Origin: Morchella semilibera
Lineage: Eukaryota > Ascomycota > Pezizomycetes > Pezizales > Morchellaceae
Direction: 5' to 3'
NCBI GenBank assembly: GCA_009192285.1
Contig: CM018608.1
Location: 1,382,201 to 1,446,200 of the forward strand
DNA: 64,000 bases
Every line of letters starts with the position of its first letter. The first letter of the stretch is position 1. The notes under the pieces were generated by a model. The model had not been told where the DNA came from, ran no database searches, and was given only the letters and a program-made list of their open reading frames with translations. Positions 32,161-46,308 of the stretch are shown piece by piece. Position numbers and translations under genes: made by a program.

Positions 32161-32270
32161 CAGCGGTAGGTAATAAGTGATGGAACGCCCTGGGAGTACA
32201 AACACCAAATGTTGGTGGCGTTTTACCAAAACAGGCATTGCTGCGTTCCATCACTTATTACCTGCTGCTG
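32161..32270. mobile_element. 110-bp MITE with 28-bp TIRs and TA flanks (Tc1/mariner-like)
   Basis: The left end starts CAGCGGTAGGTAATAAGTGA and continues TGGAACGC; the reverse complement of the right end starts CAGCAGCAGGTAATAAGTGA and continues TGGAACGC. The first 28 bp match at 26 positions. The element is bounded on both sides by TA (32159-32160 and 32271-32272), the target duplication of Tc1/mariner elements, and CAG is a common start of their ends. The inside carries a short palindrome (CACCAA/TTGGTG) and no open frame. It would need a transposase from elsewhere. Confidence 0.85.
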
Positions 32271-34761
32271 TACTTAGAAGAGAAAGATCAAGCACCCTAT
32301 AGAATGCCTGTATAAAATGTGTGGTTCAGTTAACTTAGCTCTGGAATAAGTCTAGATGTTTCAATAGTATACACCCATATGTACTCAGCTAGTAGCCACT
32401 AGTCTCTAGAACTCGATAGCTGACGACCTTTTTTGGGAAATCCTTTGTGAGCGATCTCTTCCTGGAGTTCATTCATTTATCTATCTTTTTACTAGGTCCA
32501 CACTAAAACCGCAACCAACTCACCACATACCAGGAATATGCCGCCGAGTACGTAGTACTCAACCTTAAACACATTGTTGGGTGGTTGATTGGTTGAGTGA
32601 TGTGTCATGATCCAATATAGGGAAGTAGTGGGGATAGTCTATACATATAATCTTGGTCTAACACAAGGAAGCTATATGTATAATCCGTGGAGAAGGAAAT
32701 ACTTTCTTGCTTTGTCTGCACAAAAAGATTATACGTAGGGTGTACTGTACTGATATACCAACCATTATGTAGTACAACCCGGTCGTATGAGGAATTAGTC
32801 GAGTGAGAGGTTGTGATATCATCATCAACATACTCGAATGGTAATAATCAAATTCTGTCCCGTGCAAGACTCTTCTTTCTCATTAAGAAATAGATCTCCT
32901 CATATACTAACTTAAGACATATTCACCGATCCTCGTCTGGTTAAAATTTAGGTTCAATTGTTCATGGGTATCACTGCGCCGTTGTTGTAGCAAGCACTGG
33001 GTAGTTTTGAGGAGCCAATCCCGCGAGGCAGTGGAGTAAGGTCAATTAAATTAAAGGACATCAGGCGAGTGTGAATTATATAGGATATGCAAGTTGAATG
33101 TCCCAATAATAAAACCACTATATACTCCTAGGCCTGGTCATGACATGCGTACGGGAATATGGCTATGAAGAATAAGAAGGCAATATATTAATAAGTTAGA
33201 CGAGAGGCGGCATATATGGGTGTCCTCAATACTGGCCCCATTGAACAGGCAGCACACGAGTAGCAAAGCCCTACATCTATACAGAGTATTTCTCGACTCC
33301 TTACCCATCCACGTACGCCCGCTATAGCTACTCGGATCCCCCCACCCTTCTTGCGGCCAGCGGAGAGCAAGCCCGCTGATATCCCATGTATGTACAGCCT
33401 TGAATAAATAATCCCAAAAAGGGGAGTTTACCCACAGCTTCTCAATTCCTTTAACGTGCCACGCCCCATATGAAACTTATTAAGGCTGGAAGAATACATA
33501 TATATACTATATAAATAAGCGCTTATATCAAGTTATGCCCCTAGAATCTTTTATTATATATCTTAGGGGCCATCTTGGGTTAATCTGAGATTCTGTGATT
33601 TATTTTCAAAAAGAGTGATTTCGATGATGTGGTTTCGCAACGATCTCGGATGATCCTGGAGCAGAACGGCTGGGATGATGCAAAAAACTTTTTTGTGACA
33701 TGGTTAAAATGTATTAGCTGCCGGGAATTCCAACTATCTGGCCGTGGGTGTTGGGGGAAGTGGTCGGAATCTGATATGTACATAAGTGAATGTTGCGCTG
33801 AATTCGTGTGTCTTGTTCCACTATATTATATCACTCCACCGTATACGGGAGAAAATTAGATTTCAACCATCTCGTCTCTCCAATCCAGCTTAAAGCCCCA
33901 GAAGTCTAGAGCAGAGAAAAAGACCAGATTGGCTGTGATGATTTACGCTAATGATGTCTAGCGGAGTAACTAGTCATTGCAAAAGAGATGGTGAATAACG
34001 GGGACGATAGGAGGTTTAAACCGGGCTACGTAAGACATCATGGGTAGCCCAGTCAATATGGAAACATCATTTGCTATCACTCGAAGCACCAAGGCTTTGA
34101 GGGGTGATATAGAGAGTTGCTCTCGCCCGGTTAAAGTAACTCGACTCCACTATTTTGGTTTCCTTGGAGGTCAAAAACAAATGGTACATGCTTCACGAAT
34201 CCCAGTCCCTACGCGTAGTATCCGCGAGAGTAGGTTTTAGGGGACATGGCTCAATCCATGAAGTGTGGAAACTTGCTACTAGGAACTGGAAGATCGGTTG
34301 TGTCTAGGGCAAGAAGAGCTACTAGTGACGGTGCCTAGTTGGCGGGATTTTGCAACTAGTTTATGACTAAAGATCGATTAACCTCTGCATAACATATAGT
34401 AACAGCGAGCTGAGAAGAAGAAACATGAGAATTCTGTGTATAAAGGTAGGAACAAGATGGAGTTGAATTGTAGAGGAAGGAGAGATATAGAGGCGGGGAG
34501 CATTGTGTCTAACCCAACATCCACGGCCATCTACTACTTGAGCTAGAGTAAGCTAATGAACGAGAGGGAGCGAATCAATGGGGGGAGCAGATAAGCGGAA
34601 TGAGACAAATGAGGAGTGAGTTCGGAAGGGAGTGGGTGAAGGAAAGTAAACTGAATGGGCCATGGGGCGAATATTGCTTGTAGTCAGTAGTTCAGATGTG
34701 AGTGATGGCCTGTGAGCCGCTAATTGAGCCTAATAATGTCTTGGCGTCACCTTCTACTACA

Positions 34762-37461
34762 TACATGTATGTATCTCCAGATGACAAAACTTTTAATATC
34801 GATGATGTGATGACTGCTCAGTGGTCATAAGACTAGAGCTTCAAATAAAATTTTAATGCGTGTCTGTGCCTCTTGTCTATGATTCCAGGCGAGGGGTATA
34901 TACTTTTCTCTTTACATGCGAGTCCTTTTGAATATTCAAGGCATGCGGAATATTAACCGAAACCATCGAATGATATCTAGCGTAAGTACGTCCCGCCTGG
35001 GCCGCCGAGCATGCGCCAAAAGATTACCTGAATACTTTAAGTGTGTATGCCTATATACATGTACTTAGCTTCCGATCAGCTTTATGCTTTGTAAGTCGTA
35101 CCACTATCATGCGATTCTCGGTTTCCAGAGTTACTGTAAATTATAGATTGTTGATTTACTTCGGCAAAGGATCAGAATACCACCGAGCCGGTTAGGGTTT
35201 ATGCGCGATGGGGATTAAGTCTAGCGGCATTTGGTAGTGCTGTGTAGCACCGCAGTACTGTCCAGGACGCTGTTTTCAGCGAGTGGCCACGTGGGGGATG
35301 ATACTGCAAGACTACATGTAAGCACCGTCATCTATCATATCATTCATTTGACATATGATGTACCTACATGTACATACATGTACATGTACCCCACGGTCAT
35401 TGTACCTATAGTACATGCTTGCTACATGATGTAGGTATCGGCTAGTGTGGTATAAACTTCTAGCAACGTCAACCCTCCAGCTTCTGCACCTTGAGCCCCC
35501 TTCAACCCCAACTTTATACCCAACAAATACCAATGCATTGACTTCTCATCTTAATAGATACCCCGATTTCTGGCAATTCATCCTTATTTTGAATCCAATC
35601 TCAACTCCTATCAAAAGGTATTTGGATTTATGCTAGGAGTTGGCTTGAGCATATTTCTCTGGGCCTTACCGAGTACATAATGTGATGCATATGCAGGATT
35701 AATTCGGACCCCATGGACCCCCAACTTTAAGGACCCCACGACGCTCTTTAATATATACAACCCCAGATTCCCCAAAGCTAAAAATCCGGGGGGCATGAAC
35801 ATGCGATTATTGATCAATACCCACATTATCGGAGGATTGTACTACATTCCAACCTGGGCGCACCTCTTGATACGGGGGTTACATTCAGCTACGTGGCTCA
35901 GTACCACCGTTAGTCCTTCTTTTGGATCGGTTAGAGACACCATAGTTTTATTCAGAGTCATAGATACATAGCACGACGTTAATATGGCAAATGGTGAGAC
36001 CGCGAGTGACAATCCGTGATCGGTGAGCCTTACTAAACTTTTGATATGTGCTAATTAAGCTTTATTTTTCTAGGAACTTTGATAGCCTTCAGTGTTAAGA
36101 AAAAAACGATTTCTTTAACGGGAATAAAACCGCGTGAAACATTTATGCAAGCACGTACTTATTAGTGTATTCCTGATGACTCGATTACAACTAAGTATTT
36201 TCTACCTACTAAAACTGGCACACGCGTGTGCACGAGTGAGATTATATACGTATAGTTTCTGACTTGGAGTTTAATTTACGCGTGTAGGCTAAACTTACGA
36301 TAAAGCTTGAGATGATAACCCAGCATAAATCCCTTGGCCCAGGATCTTGGCAGCACATTGGTTTCGGATATAATTTGCAGTAATGATGGGTAGTGGCGAG
36401 GGGTATTGAGCTTAATTGGTTGACAAGCGGGGAAAGAAATGCGAAGATTCCGGCGATGAGATACTTATTCCAGGCATGGGAACTGCAGTCCCCTTACATG
36501 CATCATTTACCTCATTGCACATAATAACAGTCAGCCTTAGCTGCAAGGAGAAATATCAGGTCATATATATGTACATACGGACGTTCTATCCGTAATCCTA
36601 AATAAGGTATCTAAAATATAGGTATCCCACTTAACTCATACAAGTAGTTGACTACATGTACCTGGTAGGTAGCAGGGTATGTCGTGTGATAATCATGCAT
36701 GCAAGACCTTTAGTTGGCATGGTTGAACTGATGGCCGGGTACCGCTAGATAGTCCCAGAAACTGGTAGAGTGTGGGGTTGGAAGGAGCATTTTAACTGTG
36801 CGGGGATGCTCTGGAGCCTCAGCCGCAAAGCCAATCCTGGCACAAAGGTTTCTGAGGCCAAGGCACATAATACCTTTTAATGCTACCGGATCTTAATATT
36901 TACGCTCCGCCAGCTAGTATCCTTTCCAGGAATACCTCATGATCCCAACTACATGTAGTACCTGCATTCAGTACCGGGAACAGTTCGGTAGTAGCCGGCC
37001 GGACATACACCATAATACTAGCTGCTGGTTAGACGTCATTACGCACCTAGACTTGATAAAGTTTCACCCTTTATTTTATTTACCTATATCTCGATATTTT
37101 AGACCTCAGAAATACGAACATCTAGTCAATTTGGTAGTTAGCCCTTTATCGAAATCATTCTACCTCGCCCCGTCGATATAACTTTCCGGTCCGGGTCCCG
37201 CTTTTAAGAGTTTTGGTTTTGTTGAAAGTCTTGGAACTGAATTGGTCTGATACGTTTCCATGTCTACTTTATTTATAAACCACAGATCACAAGTGCAAGT
37301 GCAAATCTATACCGTCCGTTAGCAGGGGTCGGGGCAGTGTCCAAAGATCCTATTGGTTTCCTCTGCAGATTCTCTAATATTGCACCCTTGTGCTTGTACT
37401 GATTCGTGCAAATAGTACCTACACAGCTGACAGACCATTGCCAAGAAAGTAGCTACATGTA
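34762..37461. repeat. Cluster of TACATGTA palindromes
   Basis: Exact copies of TACATGTA start at 34762, 35056, 35313, 35365, 35375, 35381, 36653, 36950 and 37454. Three in 24 bp (35365-35388) overlap or abut. Two are extended to the 10-bp palindrome CTACATGTAG (36949, 37453). Confidence 0.75.
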
Positions 37462-37750
37462 GACATGTACCACTCGAACGCGTGCCACTTGGTGCCCGTG
37501 GGGGGGTGGGGGTAGGGGGGGGGGGGGGGGTGCGAAATCAGCAATGCAATTCATCAGCTCCTGCTGCCTTAGAGATGATCAGCTATGGCACATTTGAGTT
37601 CACCTCCACTACGAGTGCGTTGGAGGTTTAAAGCCAGCAACCCCCCTCACTTCCTGCAAGAATTATCTCTCTTCACTAAGGAGCTTTTCTAGCCTTCTAA
37701 GAATTGCCTGCCAGTCATTTTGAGTTTAATCCCAACATATAGCTCAAATC

Positions 37751-39541
37751 ATGGTTTTCCGTATTGGAGATATCGTCACCATCTTGGGACTTGCGAATCT
37801 TGTCCTATCAGCACCAGCTGATTCGCTGGATAGGAGGCAATCAACGATTGTTGATTGCCTTGAAGCAGCCTCAGTCCCTGTGATCTCCAACTCATCTCCC
37901 AACTACGCTGCCGAGGTCATTCCCTATAACCTTCGTACACCATTCTTCCCTATCGCTGCTGCCGTCCCTGAAACTGCTGATCAGGTGTCTTCTGCTGTGA
38001 TTTGCGCCAAACAATTTGGTTTGAAAGTCGCCGCGAGGTCTGGGGGACATTCCTATGCTGGCTTTGGACTTGGCGGTCAAGATGGATCTTTGATGATCGA
38101 TATGAAGACATTCAAATATGTCAACCTTGACCCGGTGACTCAAATTGCTACTATCGGCGCTGGGACTCGTCTCGGTGATGTGTCTTACTCATTGTACAAT
38201 CTGGGGGGACGTGCTTTACCCCATGGTTTATGTCCAGGGTAAGTAGAAATGAATATTGGCTCTAAAGTTCCTTGATAACTGAGTGTGTTACTGGCAGTGT
38301 TGGCATCTCTGGACATGCACTCCATGGAGGCTATGGGTTTGCGTCTCGCATGTGGGGAACAACTTTGGATACAATTCTTGAGATGGAAGTCGTTCTTGCA
38401 GACGGGTCAATTGTCACCACTTCAAGGACTGAGAATGAAGATCTATTCTGGGTATGGCACTTATATATATCCATACTAATTCATTAATGAAATATGGCCT
38501 ATGTTTGAGTAAGCTAACACACGTGACTAGGCTCTCCGTGGTGCCGGTTCTTCCTTCGGTATTGTGACAAAATTCAAGCTCCAAACACTCGAAGCGCCTG
38601 CCAATGGTGTCAGATTTACCTATTCATTCGGATCTCCCACAACTGGTTCAAATATCTCATATCACGTCCAGATCTTCCGGGCTCTGCAAGCATATGCTCA
38701 AACTACCGCTCCGAAAGAACTTTCTTTGAGGTTATGGACCTTGACGGATGTGTTCGAAATCACCGGTGTTTACTGGGGTACCAGGGAAAACTTTGACGCA
38801 GTTATTGCGCCGCTTGTTTCGAACTGGCCTGCTCAAACTACTGTGGTTATCGAGGAGGACAACTGGCTTGACACATTGGTTGCACTTGCAAATGGAGCTA
38901 CTCTCCCTCAGCCGATCGACTATACTCAGCATGATACATTCGTAGGAACCCCCCCCCCCCCCAATAAAGATAGTGGGGATGTCTTAATACATATCAAATC
39001 TTAGCTAACGTCTTTACGTACGATACAGCTTGCGAAAAGTATTGTGGCTCCGGAGCTACTGACATCTAATGCTTTGACTTCATTCTTCAACTATCATCAG
39101 AATAGCAGGAATGCCCCAGTAGTAAGTTTATATAAACATTAAAAGGAAGCAGCCAAAGTACTAACATAAACCTTTTTTAAGCCCTGGTGGGTTATTGGCG
39201 ATCTCTACGGAGGTGCTCACTCGAATATCTCTTCATTCTCTCTTGATTCTGCATCATACGCTGTACGCAACTCGCTCTTCACCTTCCAGCTCTACGCGAC
39301 AACTACGGACCAACCCTTTCCGGCCGAGGGCATCACGTTCATGAACGGCCTGGCGAACTCACTTATTTCAGCACAGCCAGAAACCCATTTCACGGCTTAC
39401 CCCAACTACATTGATCCTACTCTGAGCGCAAGTGATGCCCATAATCTATACTATGGGTCTCAATACCAGAGGCTGCTTAACATAAAGAGGAGTGTAGATC
39501 CTGAGATGAGATTCTGGAACCCACAGGCTATCGGTGTGTGA
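37751..39541 (+). CDS. Secreted BBE-type FAD-linked oxidase (AA7 family-like)
   Basis: Exons 37751-38238, 38298-38451, 38531-38941, 39029-39121 and 39182-39541 give 501 residues. An N-terminal hydrophobic stretch ending in LVLSAPA is a signal peptide. The FAD_binding_4 domain carries both covalent attachment sites: His100 in RSGGHSYAGFG and Cys161 in HGLCPGVGISGHALHGGYG. A substrate-binding middle domain follows, and the C-terminal BBE segment reads NLYYGSQYQRLLNIKRSVDP then MRFWNPQAIGV. Such bicovalent flavoenzymes oxidise oligosaccharides or small secondary metabolites with oxygen, releasing hydrogen peroxide outside the cell; the substrate cannot be told from sequence. Intron 3 begins GTAGGAACC followed by a run of 14 C, which is unusual. 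Confidence 0.92.
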
Positions 39542-42500
39542 AGCATTTTATACTAGTCCATAAGAGCCTGTCATTTTTTTCTTCTTCCTTTGTTAGAAAG
39601 GTCTAGCGTTGCAAAATACTTGTATGTCCCAACAAAAAGAAAAGAAAATAAAAGAGAGTTACATATCGGATCTGGCATCATAAACAAAGACATGCAGAGA
39701 TTGAGCGGTTTCTGTTTGTATCCGTCCACATATAGCAAGTTTACGGTAGGTCCTTGCATCAATTTGGTTTTGTAGCAACAAGTAAATATAGGTTTGATGA
39801 TCATGAACTGTAGTTGGGTGATGGTTCACCTGAAGCTACATGTAGTCATGGGGACCGCTTACTGTAATATAATGTAGATTGATCGGAATCCAAAAAATGT
39901 CGTAATGTACGGATACATACAGGATTACACAGGAGAGTTCTTGGCTCGATCGTTTTTAAATAAAGCTGCTTAGGCGCGTCCGATCCGTCCCGGAGATCCA
40001 TGTAGATAATAGAGAGATCTACATATAACAAATGAGATGTCTTTTAGAATTATGTAGGTACACTATGTGGGCGATTTTGATGATGTTTCCCTTGATAGAG
40101 GAGTACTCGAGTATAGGTCTGCAGATCTAGGAGTTGAGAAACTCAAATTGCAAAAATACATATCTTGGGGGATTTAGAAAGGTCAGCCCACATAAACGGA
40201 GGAAGGGTATTCCAAATGAACTTTCATCCTGATTTTATTATAACTGTGCCCCCTGTAATCCAGGCAATATCTGTAGAATTAAGTGGATGCTTGAAATCAA
40301 TCAACTGCTCGTAAGAACGATGAGCTTTCCGCGAGGATGATTAATAACCAATAACGGCCGGCCCGCAGCAATTCAAGTGCCGGAGGTTGATTTCTAGGGC
40401 CTGGTTGTGATAGTTGGGTTGGGGATTGTGTCCCCTCTTCCTTCTCAACCGTACTCTCCAGGCCTTCATTATCCTGGCCAGACGCTCCAGTAGCAAGAAA
40501 AACAGCTTTATACCCTATCCCATCCACAATTCCCCGTTGCGTCTGGTAGTATAACAGTATCAACAGCGTCCCTATTTCGATTTAGTTAAGTAATCGGCCT
40601 GATTCTTAAAGTTCTGACAGTCGATCGTGAGAATCTTCATTTCCAGCTCATCCATGTGTCTATTGGCTATACCCCCTAATCCAGCTCGTTTGCCAGTGTG
40701 GGGTAGTGGCTATTGAGGTAAGTGAGACGATCAAATTCAATCTAACTCGGGGAGAATATTTTCCGCCGATGACAAGGATTGATCTTCAACCGGCGGGTTT
40801 CGCGGTAACGCCAGTCTTAATTTCATGCTTTATTGATGTATTGGTAGCACAGGTACGATATATCTAGGTTTTTGGATGGCTCCAAATCTCACATCCCAGA
40901 TAGAGAATTACTTCAAGCCCTGATGATTTTGCCTGCTTTTGGTGTGGCAGTTTTGTAATCTAGAAGTTCGGGACCGTTATTAGTGTGTCCCGGTCATAAG
41001 CAAGATGTGGGTGGAGGTCGTCGTACTATAGGAGGAGGAGGAGGAGGAGGAGGAGGAAGATCGATGAGCAGTGAAAGGAGGGCGAGAATACGAACAGATC
41101 ACAAATATCCATAGCTCACAATTTTGTATCCATGTCCCCCTATTTGTTTGTTGTGTGTAGTTGCGAAAATTATTTCGGAAGTCGGGAACAAAGCGAAAGG
41201 TGGGCTTTGGGGGTTTCCGGGATTGCGGTTCGATTTTCCGGGTTGTGTCGTTGGGAATAGGGCCTTGAGGTGCTGCAAAAAAGCCTTCGTTGGGGTAGGT
41301 TTAGATCTATTAGATGATCCCCCCGAGCATTTTGATCTCCAAATCTTCCAACCCTCCACGCGCCCCTTAATCCAGCAGGTTTCATCAAAGATAATCTCCA
41401 AGTCTCAACTGTCCTTGGAATATCACCAACTCTTTCGTTTTCGCATAATCCCACAGTAGTGACCTTGACTAATAAAGGAGCAGAAGGCGCTATCCAAGGA
41501 GTGCGCTATCAGTGAGAAGGCGTGTGGATGACCGAGATAATAGAGATGATGGTCTGTCGCAGCTGGTATAAAATAGGTTTTCTTTGCTTCTGTAACAAAA
41601 GGGAAACGTTTACCTTCGTCGGATAAAACATGAAAAGAAAATGCCAGTCCGGAAGCTCTAATCGGTTACTCCCCTTTATTTTTACTCCTTCGACTTTTAA
41701 ACAATAAATAGCAAGAGAGAGAAAAATTTCAAGAGTATAAAGAAAGCTTCTCGAGTAATTGATATATAGTCGCTCTACGGTACATCGGATATTAGGATAA
41801 TTTATAAGCGGGTGTCAGTTGGTCTGGATCCAGACCCAAAACATCAGCAGGGAATGGACGCTGACGGTCGAGACAATTCAAGTTTCACGGCTGTTAAGCC
41901 GTATTTGTAATTGTATTATACTACACTGTACCAACTTAAATACCAGTATATATATATTTTTCAAGCCATGAAAGGATAAATCCAAACTAAGGATATTAAT
42001 AACCCTAACCCTTATATCGTCTATTCCTATTACTACATGTAGTGAGTTCCATGCTGATCGAGTGATATATTATGATTCTGAATCTCAGGTACTTCCATAA
42101 CGACATCCAAGGGTAATAGAGGTAACTTTGCATGTATCCAATCTTATGGTTATTCCCAGTTGGTGTAGAGGCACATCTTTCGGCATTCCACAGGGGAACG
42201 GAGTGGCGGTGGCCTAAAACTTACTACTGGCTTTTCAATTCCGCCCACGTTCATCACAACAACTCTTCGAATCCAATAATTCCCAGATAAAGGAAAATCT
42301 TATCATCATTCTCGGGATTATGCAGACTTTGAAACCTTGGATCAATGCTCTGAACGAATAGAGAGTCACATGGCATTAGGCGAAGAAGCGGCTTGGCATT
42401 TTCTTCCACTGGCCGGTCTCCCCTCAGTTCTATCTAATTCCGTTGGCCAGATGATGTGACAGGATCATGATTAGTGTCGTCCAACTTCTGATTGACCTGT

Positions 42501-45500
42501 AGAGATATACCGTTCGCTACTGGTGTGATTTTGAACTGTCTCTAGGGCAAGTGTGACAACAGCGGCACATGTTCAGCCGTCCCGAAAAGGCCATGGAGAG
42601 GGTTTACAGAAGTTTGAACGAGGAGCTGTTCATGAGAGAAGAGAAGGTGTGCTGCGGCCACAGTCATATATAATAGAGGTAGTACACAGCTCTGGTGCAG
42701 GAGAAAGAAGAAATCATCAGCTCTACCTGTCACGAATAACAACGAAAACGAAGACGAAATAAATGGAATGTACAGAAATCCTTCATAGAGTACCACAGCC
42801 TTCGGGGTACTTGGAAAGCATTGATTGGCAAGGATCTATTCTCAATCTTGAGTATCATAGAAGCTCTATATCCGTCTATATGCATGTACTAAGTCTTCTA
42901 TAGATATCTCTCGGATTAAAGCACGCGCGGCACAACAGTCAACGATGCAGTTAAAGGGGATCAAAATCATCGTAGAGGTAAAAAATGTATATTTTCATTA
43001 ACCCACTTACCTCCGTTGAAATTTTATATACTAACCTATTTCAAGAGATATATTCTTCTTACTGCTTGAGTTGTAATACCTGGTCCAGGGGGAGTAAACT
43101 ACGCGCAGTCGTTGGACTTACATAGCTTGGTTTGCGTTCTCAGCACGAACAAATACAGAAAAACCGTTACCTGATCTTGGGAGATCACCTAACCGCTGAC
43201 GAATGTCACACATGTTGAAACTGGACGTAAAAGAGCTAAGCTAAAAACAGGCATAAAATTAACACTGTGAACATTTCCAGGGGCGATTTTAATTGTCTTG
43301 AATCAAATGATTAATATATCGGTGTGTACACCGGAAGACCTCCATTTTAGTCAATCTCCATGATAACATGTGCCACAGAGACCAAAACCTCAGTAGTAAT
43401 AGAGTGGGGTTGGTTGGAAGAGATTATCTAATACTCTAGCAGTCAACGGAGAGCTGAGCTTCGGATTCCTGATATTTACTTCTACTTCTTGCAACCAAAT
43501 TCAAGAAGTATTGCTCGAACAAGATGGCGAGGATCATCACCACACACACTCAAGTACTTAGCAAGTGTCGAACCTGATCAATAACCATGGTCTTAGGTGT
43601 CTTGATATTGATCTTCTCTCCGGTCCACGCACTTTGTCTAACATTCATGAAGCCACAAGCACTAGCTAGCTAGATACAGGGCTGCATACAATCAAGCTAG
43701 TTGTTGCATCTCAGATAACTTCACAACTCATCACTCGCGTGTCGGGAAATTCGCTAATCCTCGTGACCAATGATCCAACTACTATAGGATATCACGAGAA
43801 GTTGCAATTGTCGCACATGACTGATAAACGAGAGATAATCACCCTCATACACTTTTCGGATTACTTGAACAATCTTCCGGATCTGCCGGGACAATTTTCT
43901 ACCTCGGGCTACCTCGGTCCTGAAGAATAAACCCAAGAGGAGTGCAAACTCAGTGCCGCCATCCATGCTGCACCAGCCATCTTAAAGATTGAATCTCAAC
44001 AGCCACGGTACGTGGTGCGCACGCCCGCCGGTAATAGCTGATAAGAGCGGGATCATAACATGAGTCGAAAGCATGCGTGGCGAAAAACAGCTCATTCAGA
44101 GCACGGCAGTTCTTTATATGATGACCCGAGGATTAGGTTGAAAAGGAGAATGACCTTCATGCTCGCAATTACAGCACACAGCTCGCCATAATGCAGCTTT
44201 TTCCGAGGGATCCACAGAATGATTCTCTTGTGCCCGTGTATCCTGTCAAAGACTTTGATCCAGTCAACTAAACAAGTTCACGTTTATGAGGAACTCCGGT
44301 GCAAATAAAAGTGCCACCAAAGTTGTAATCCTTTAGAGGTGTCTATCCTTTGGCTATTCGTTCCCCTTAACACACTCTCCTCACTTCCCAATAAAACTAT
44401 ACCCACTATGCAATCCCAGAACCGGTCTACAAACAATGGGCTGTCCGTATCCCGAGCTTTCCGCCTTAATCCTTTGGTTGTGCCAGTGTGCACATGTGGT
44501 ATGAAGGGTTGATGTTCTCCGAACCTGAGTGTTTGCATGGGTTTAATGGTATGATAAACACTTTAAAGTTCATCTGAACTTCTATCTTGAGTTTATTGTT
44601 TTCAGATGAAGAGGCTTGTATACGTATCTCAAGGATCAGGCTGTATGGTTAGGCTTTGGGTTTTGACCTTGAAGGATTTTCGCTGGTCGTTGGCCCTTAA
44701 TTATCCTCACAAATGAGGGTTTACCTCCTATTTCTTAGACCCTCAACGTTTCACTATCACCTATTAGATTTCGCTTGACTGTAGTTACACTACGTTTTTC
44801 TCTGTTTGTATTGCGGTATCAAATTTTGCAAAGAAATCTTTCCATGCCGCGATCCGTGGACGAAGTGTACCACTTACTACCTATCAGCTGCTTTGTTTGT
44901 ATGAAATTATCTCTTCTACAGCCATTTCAGATGTCAGAACTAACGGGGTCCAATCTCATGACTTTCAGACTAAGCATGGAGAAAACACACAAACAAATCA
45001 TTTCCCCTGGCCCTGGGATAACAATCAAAGGCGATAAATATAATATAGAGTTTCATCACTTTTACATTAAGTTGCCGGTGTCAAAAGTAGTAGAACTGAA
45101 TGTTATTTCCGCCTTCTTGTTGTATCCCCCTGTAGCGTCAATATCCATCAACCCGTTTCTAACTCACAGTTATAGGCGAACTGAGGCTCTTCTATGCGGT
45201 TATCAGTCCATAGAGATAGTGTGTAGACCGAAGATGCTATGTGTAAGGCCTAAGTCGATTTCATGTCTACATGTATGTATACCCCGTCTTGTGTGCAGCC
45301 CCCTGTCTATGTCCATGCATACAGCACAAGCTAGTACTTGAACACCTAGAACCCAACCAACTTGCGCATACCACTAAGTCACATTTCCTCAACTTTTCTC
45401 CTGCGATTTTACTGCTGCCACTTACACTCTAGTCCAACTCAGGTATCGTTTACACTCTTCTAATCTTGAGTCCGCCAGAATTAAGCTCGGCGATGGAGAT

Positions 45501-46308
45501 AGTTCAATTGCCAACCCCTGTCGGAAACCGAGTGTTCTACCAGAATTTTCCCGGATGATTGATCCAAGCAAACTGGAAGTTACGACCCAGATGATACTTC
45601 GCTTCGGCAGTCAAACTACAAGGACATCTTTGATTATGAGACGTTGACGTGCTCTCGAACGCCATCCGTCCCTTCCTGCAGAACAAGAGCGTACTGGACT
45701 CCCATTACTATCAGATCATAGTATTGGAAGAAAATGTACTCATATAATATTTTGGTATTATCAGGCCACGGGAGGTATTAGCGGTGAAGTGGTTCTTATT
45801 TCTCTTGATGTCGACTGGGCCAACCAATTTTCTGCGCCATCCTAGAGACGACATATCACTTTCTATTTTTGCTCGACAAAATTACAATAGTCAAGCTCAA
45901 TTAGTTTTGCTATGTCTTGGGACTAGTGTCATGTCCATTCATGTTCATAGTATGGGAAAAGTTATCAAATGGTCAAACGTTAATTCTATTGAGAGATACG
46001 TCCTAGGTATGGCCGTGTATATAAGGCCTTTAGTTCTTCTTTCCAAATCGAATTCTCCCACCACCGTCTAGCATACAGTTCGAACCTCATTCTCATAGCA
46101 CAGACACGAGCTCTCTGACGTGCCTGGCCTCTCTAGCCTTTTCCTCGTTGCTGCTATATCGACAAGCCTGGATCTCTAGGCATTTTCTGCAGTCACTAAA
46201 CTTTACCTACGGCGATATCCTCTCATACTATACTCCAAACACGAAGAAACCAACGCATCAAAATTTCCCACTCGAGCTCCGTACGCAAATACTCGGGACG
46301 TTTCCAAA
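39542..46308. other. Gene-poor region
   Basis: About 6.8 kb with only short, motif-free open frames. Seen: a (GGA)n tract at 41030-41057, TACATGTA at 39837, 42034 and 45268, and AT-rich stretches. The longest frame (44775-45341, +) shows no domain, signal or codon pattern that I trust. I see no transposon gene remnant that I can name. Confidence 0.5.

Larger units (their letters stand above)
31592..37750. other. Gene-poor region with MITE and palindrome cluster
   Basis: About 6 kb without a convincing gene. It is AT-rich, with only short open frames lacking motifs or believable splice joins. It contains the MITE at 32161-32270, nine TACATGTA palindromes between 34762 and 37461, and a G-run near 37500-37531. 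The last 200 bp are the promoter and leader of the FAD oxidase gene. Confidence 0.5.

Noticed and set aside
44775-45341. 188-codon open frame in a gene-poor region
   Set aside because: No domain, no regular codon use, no plausible splice partners; probably chance.
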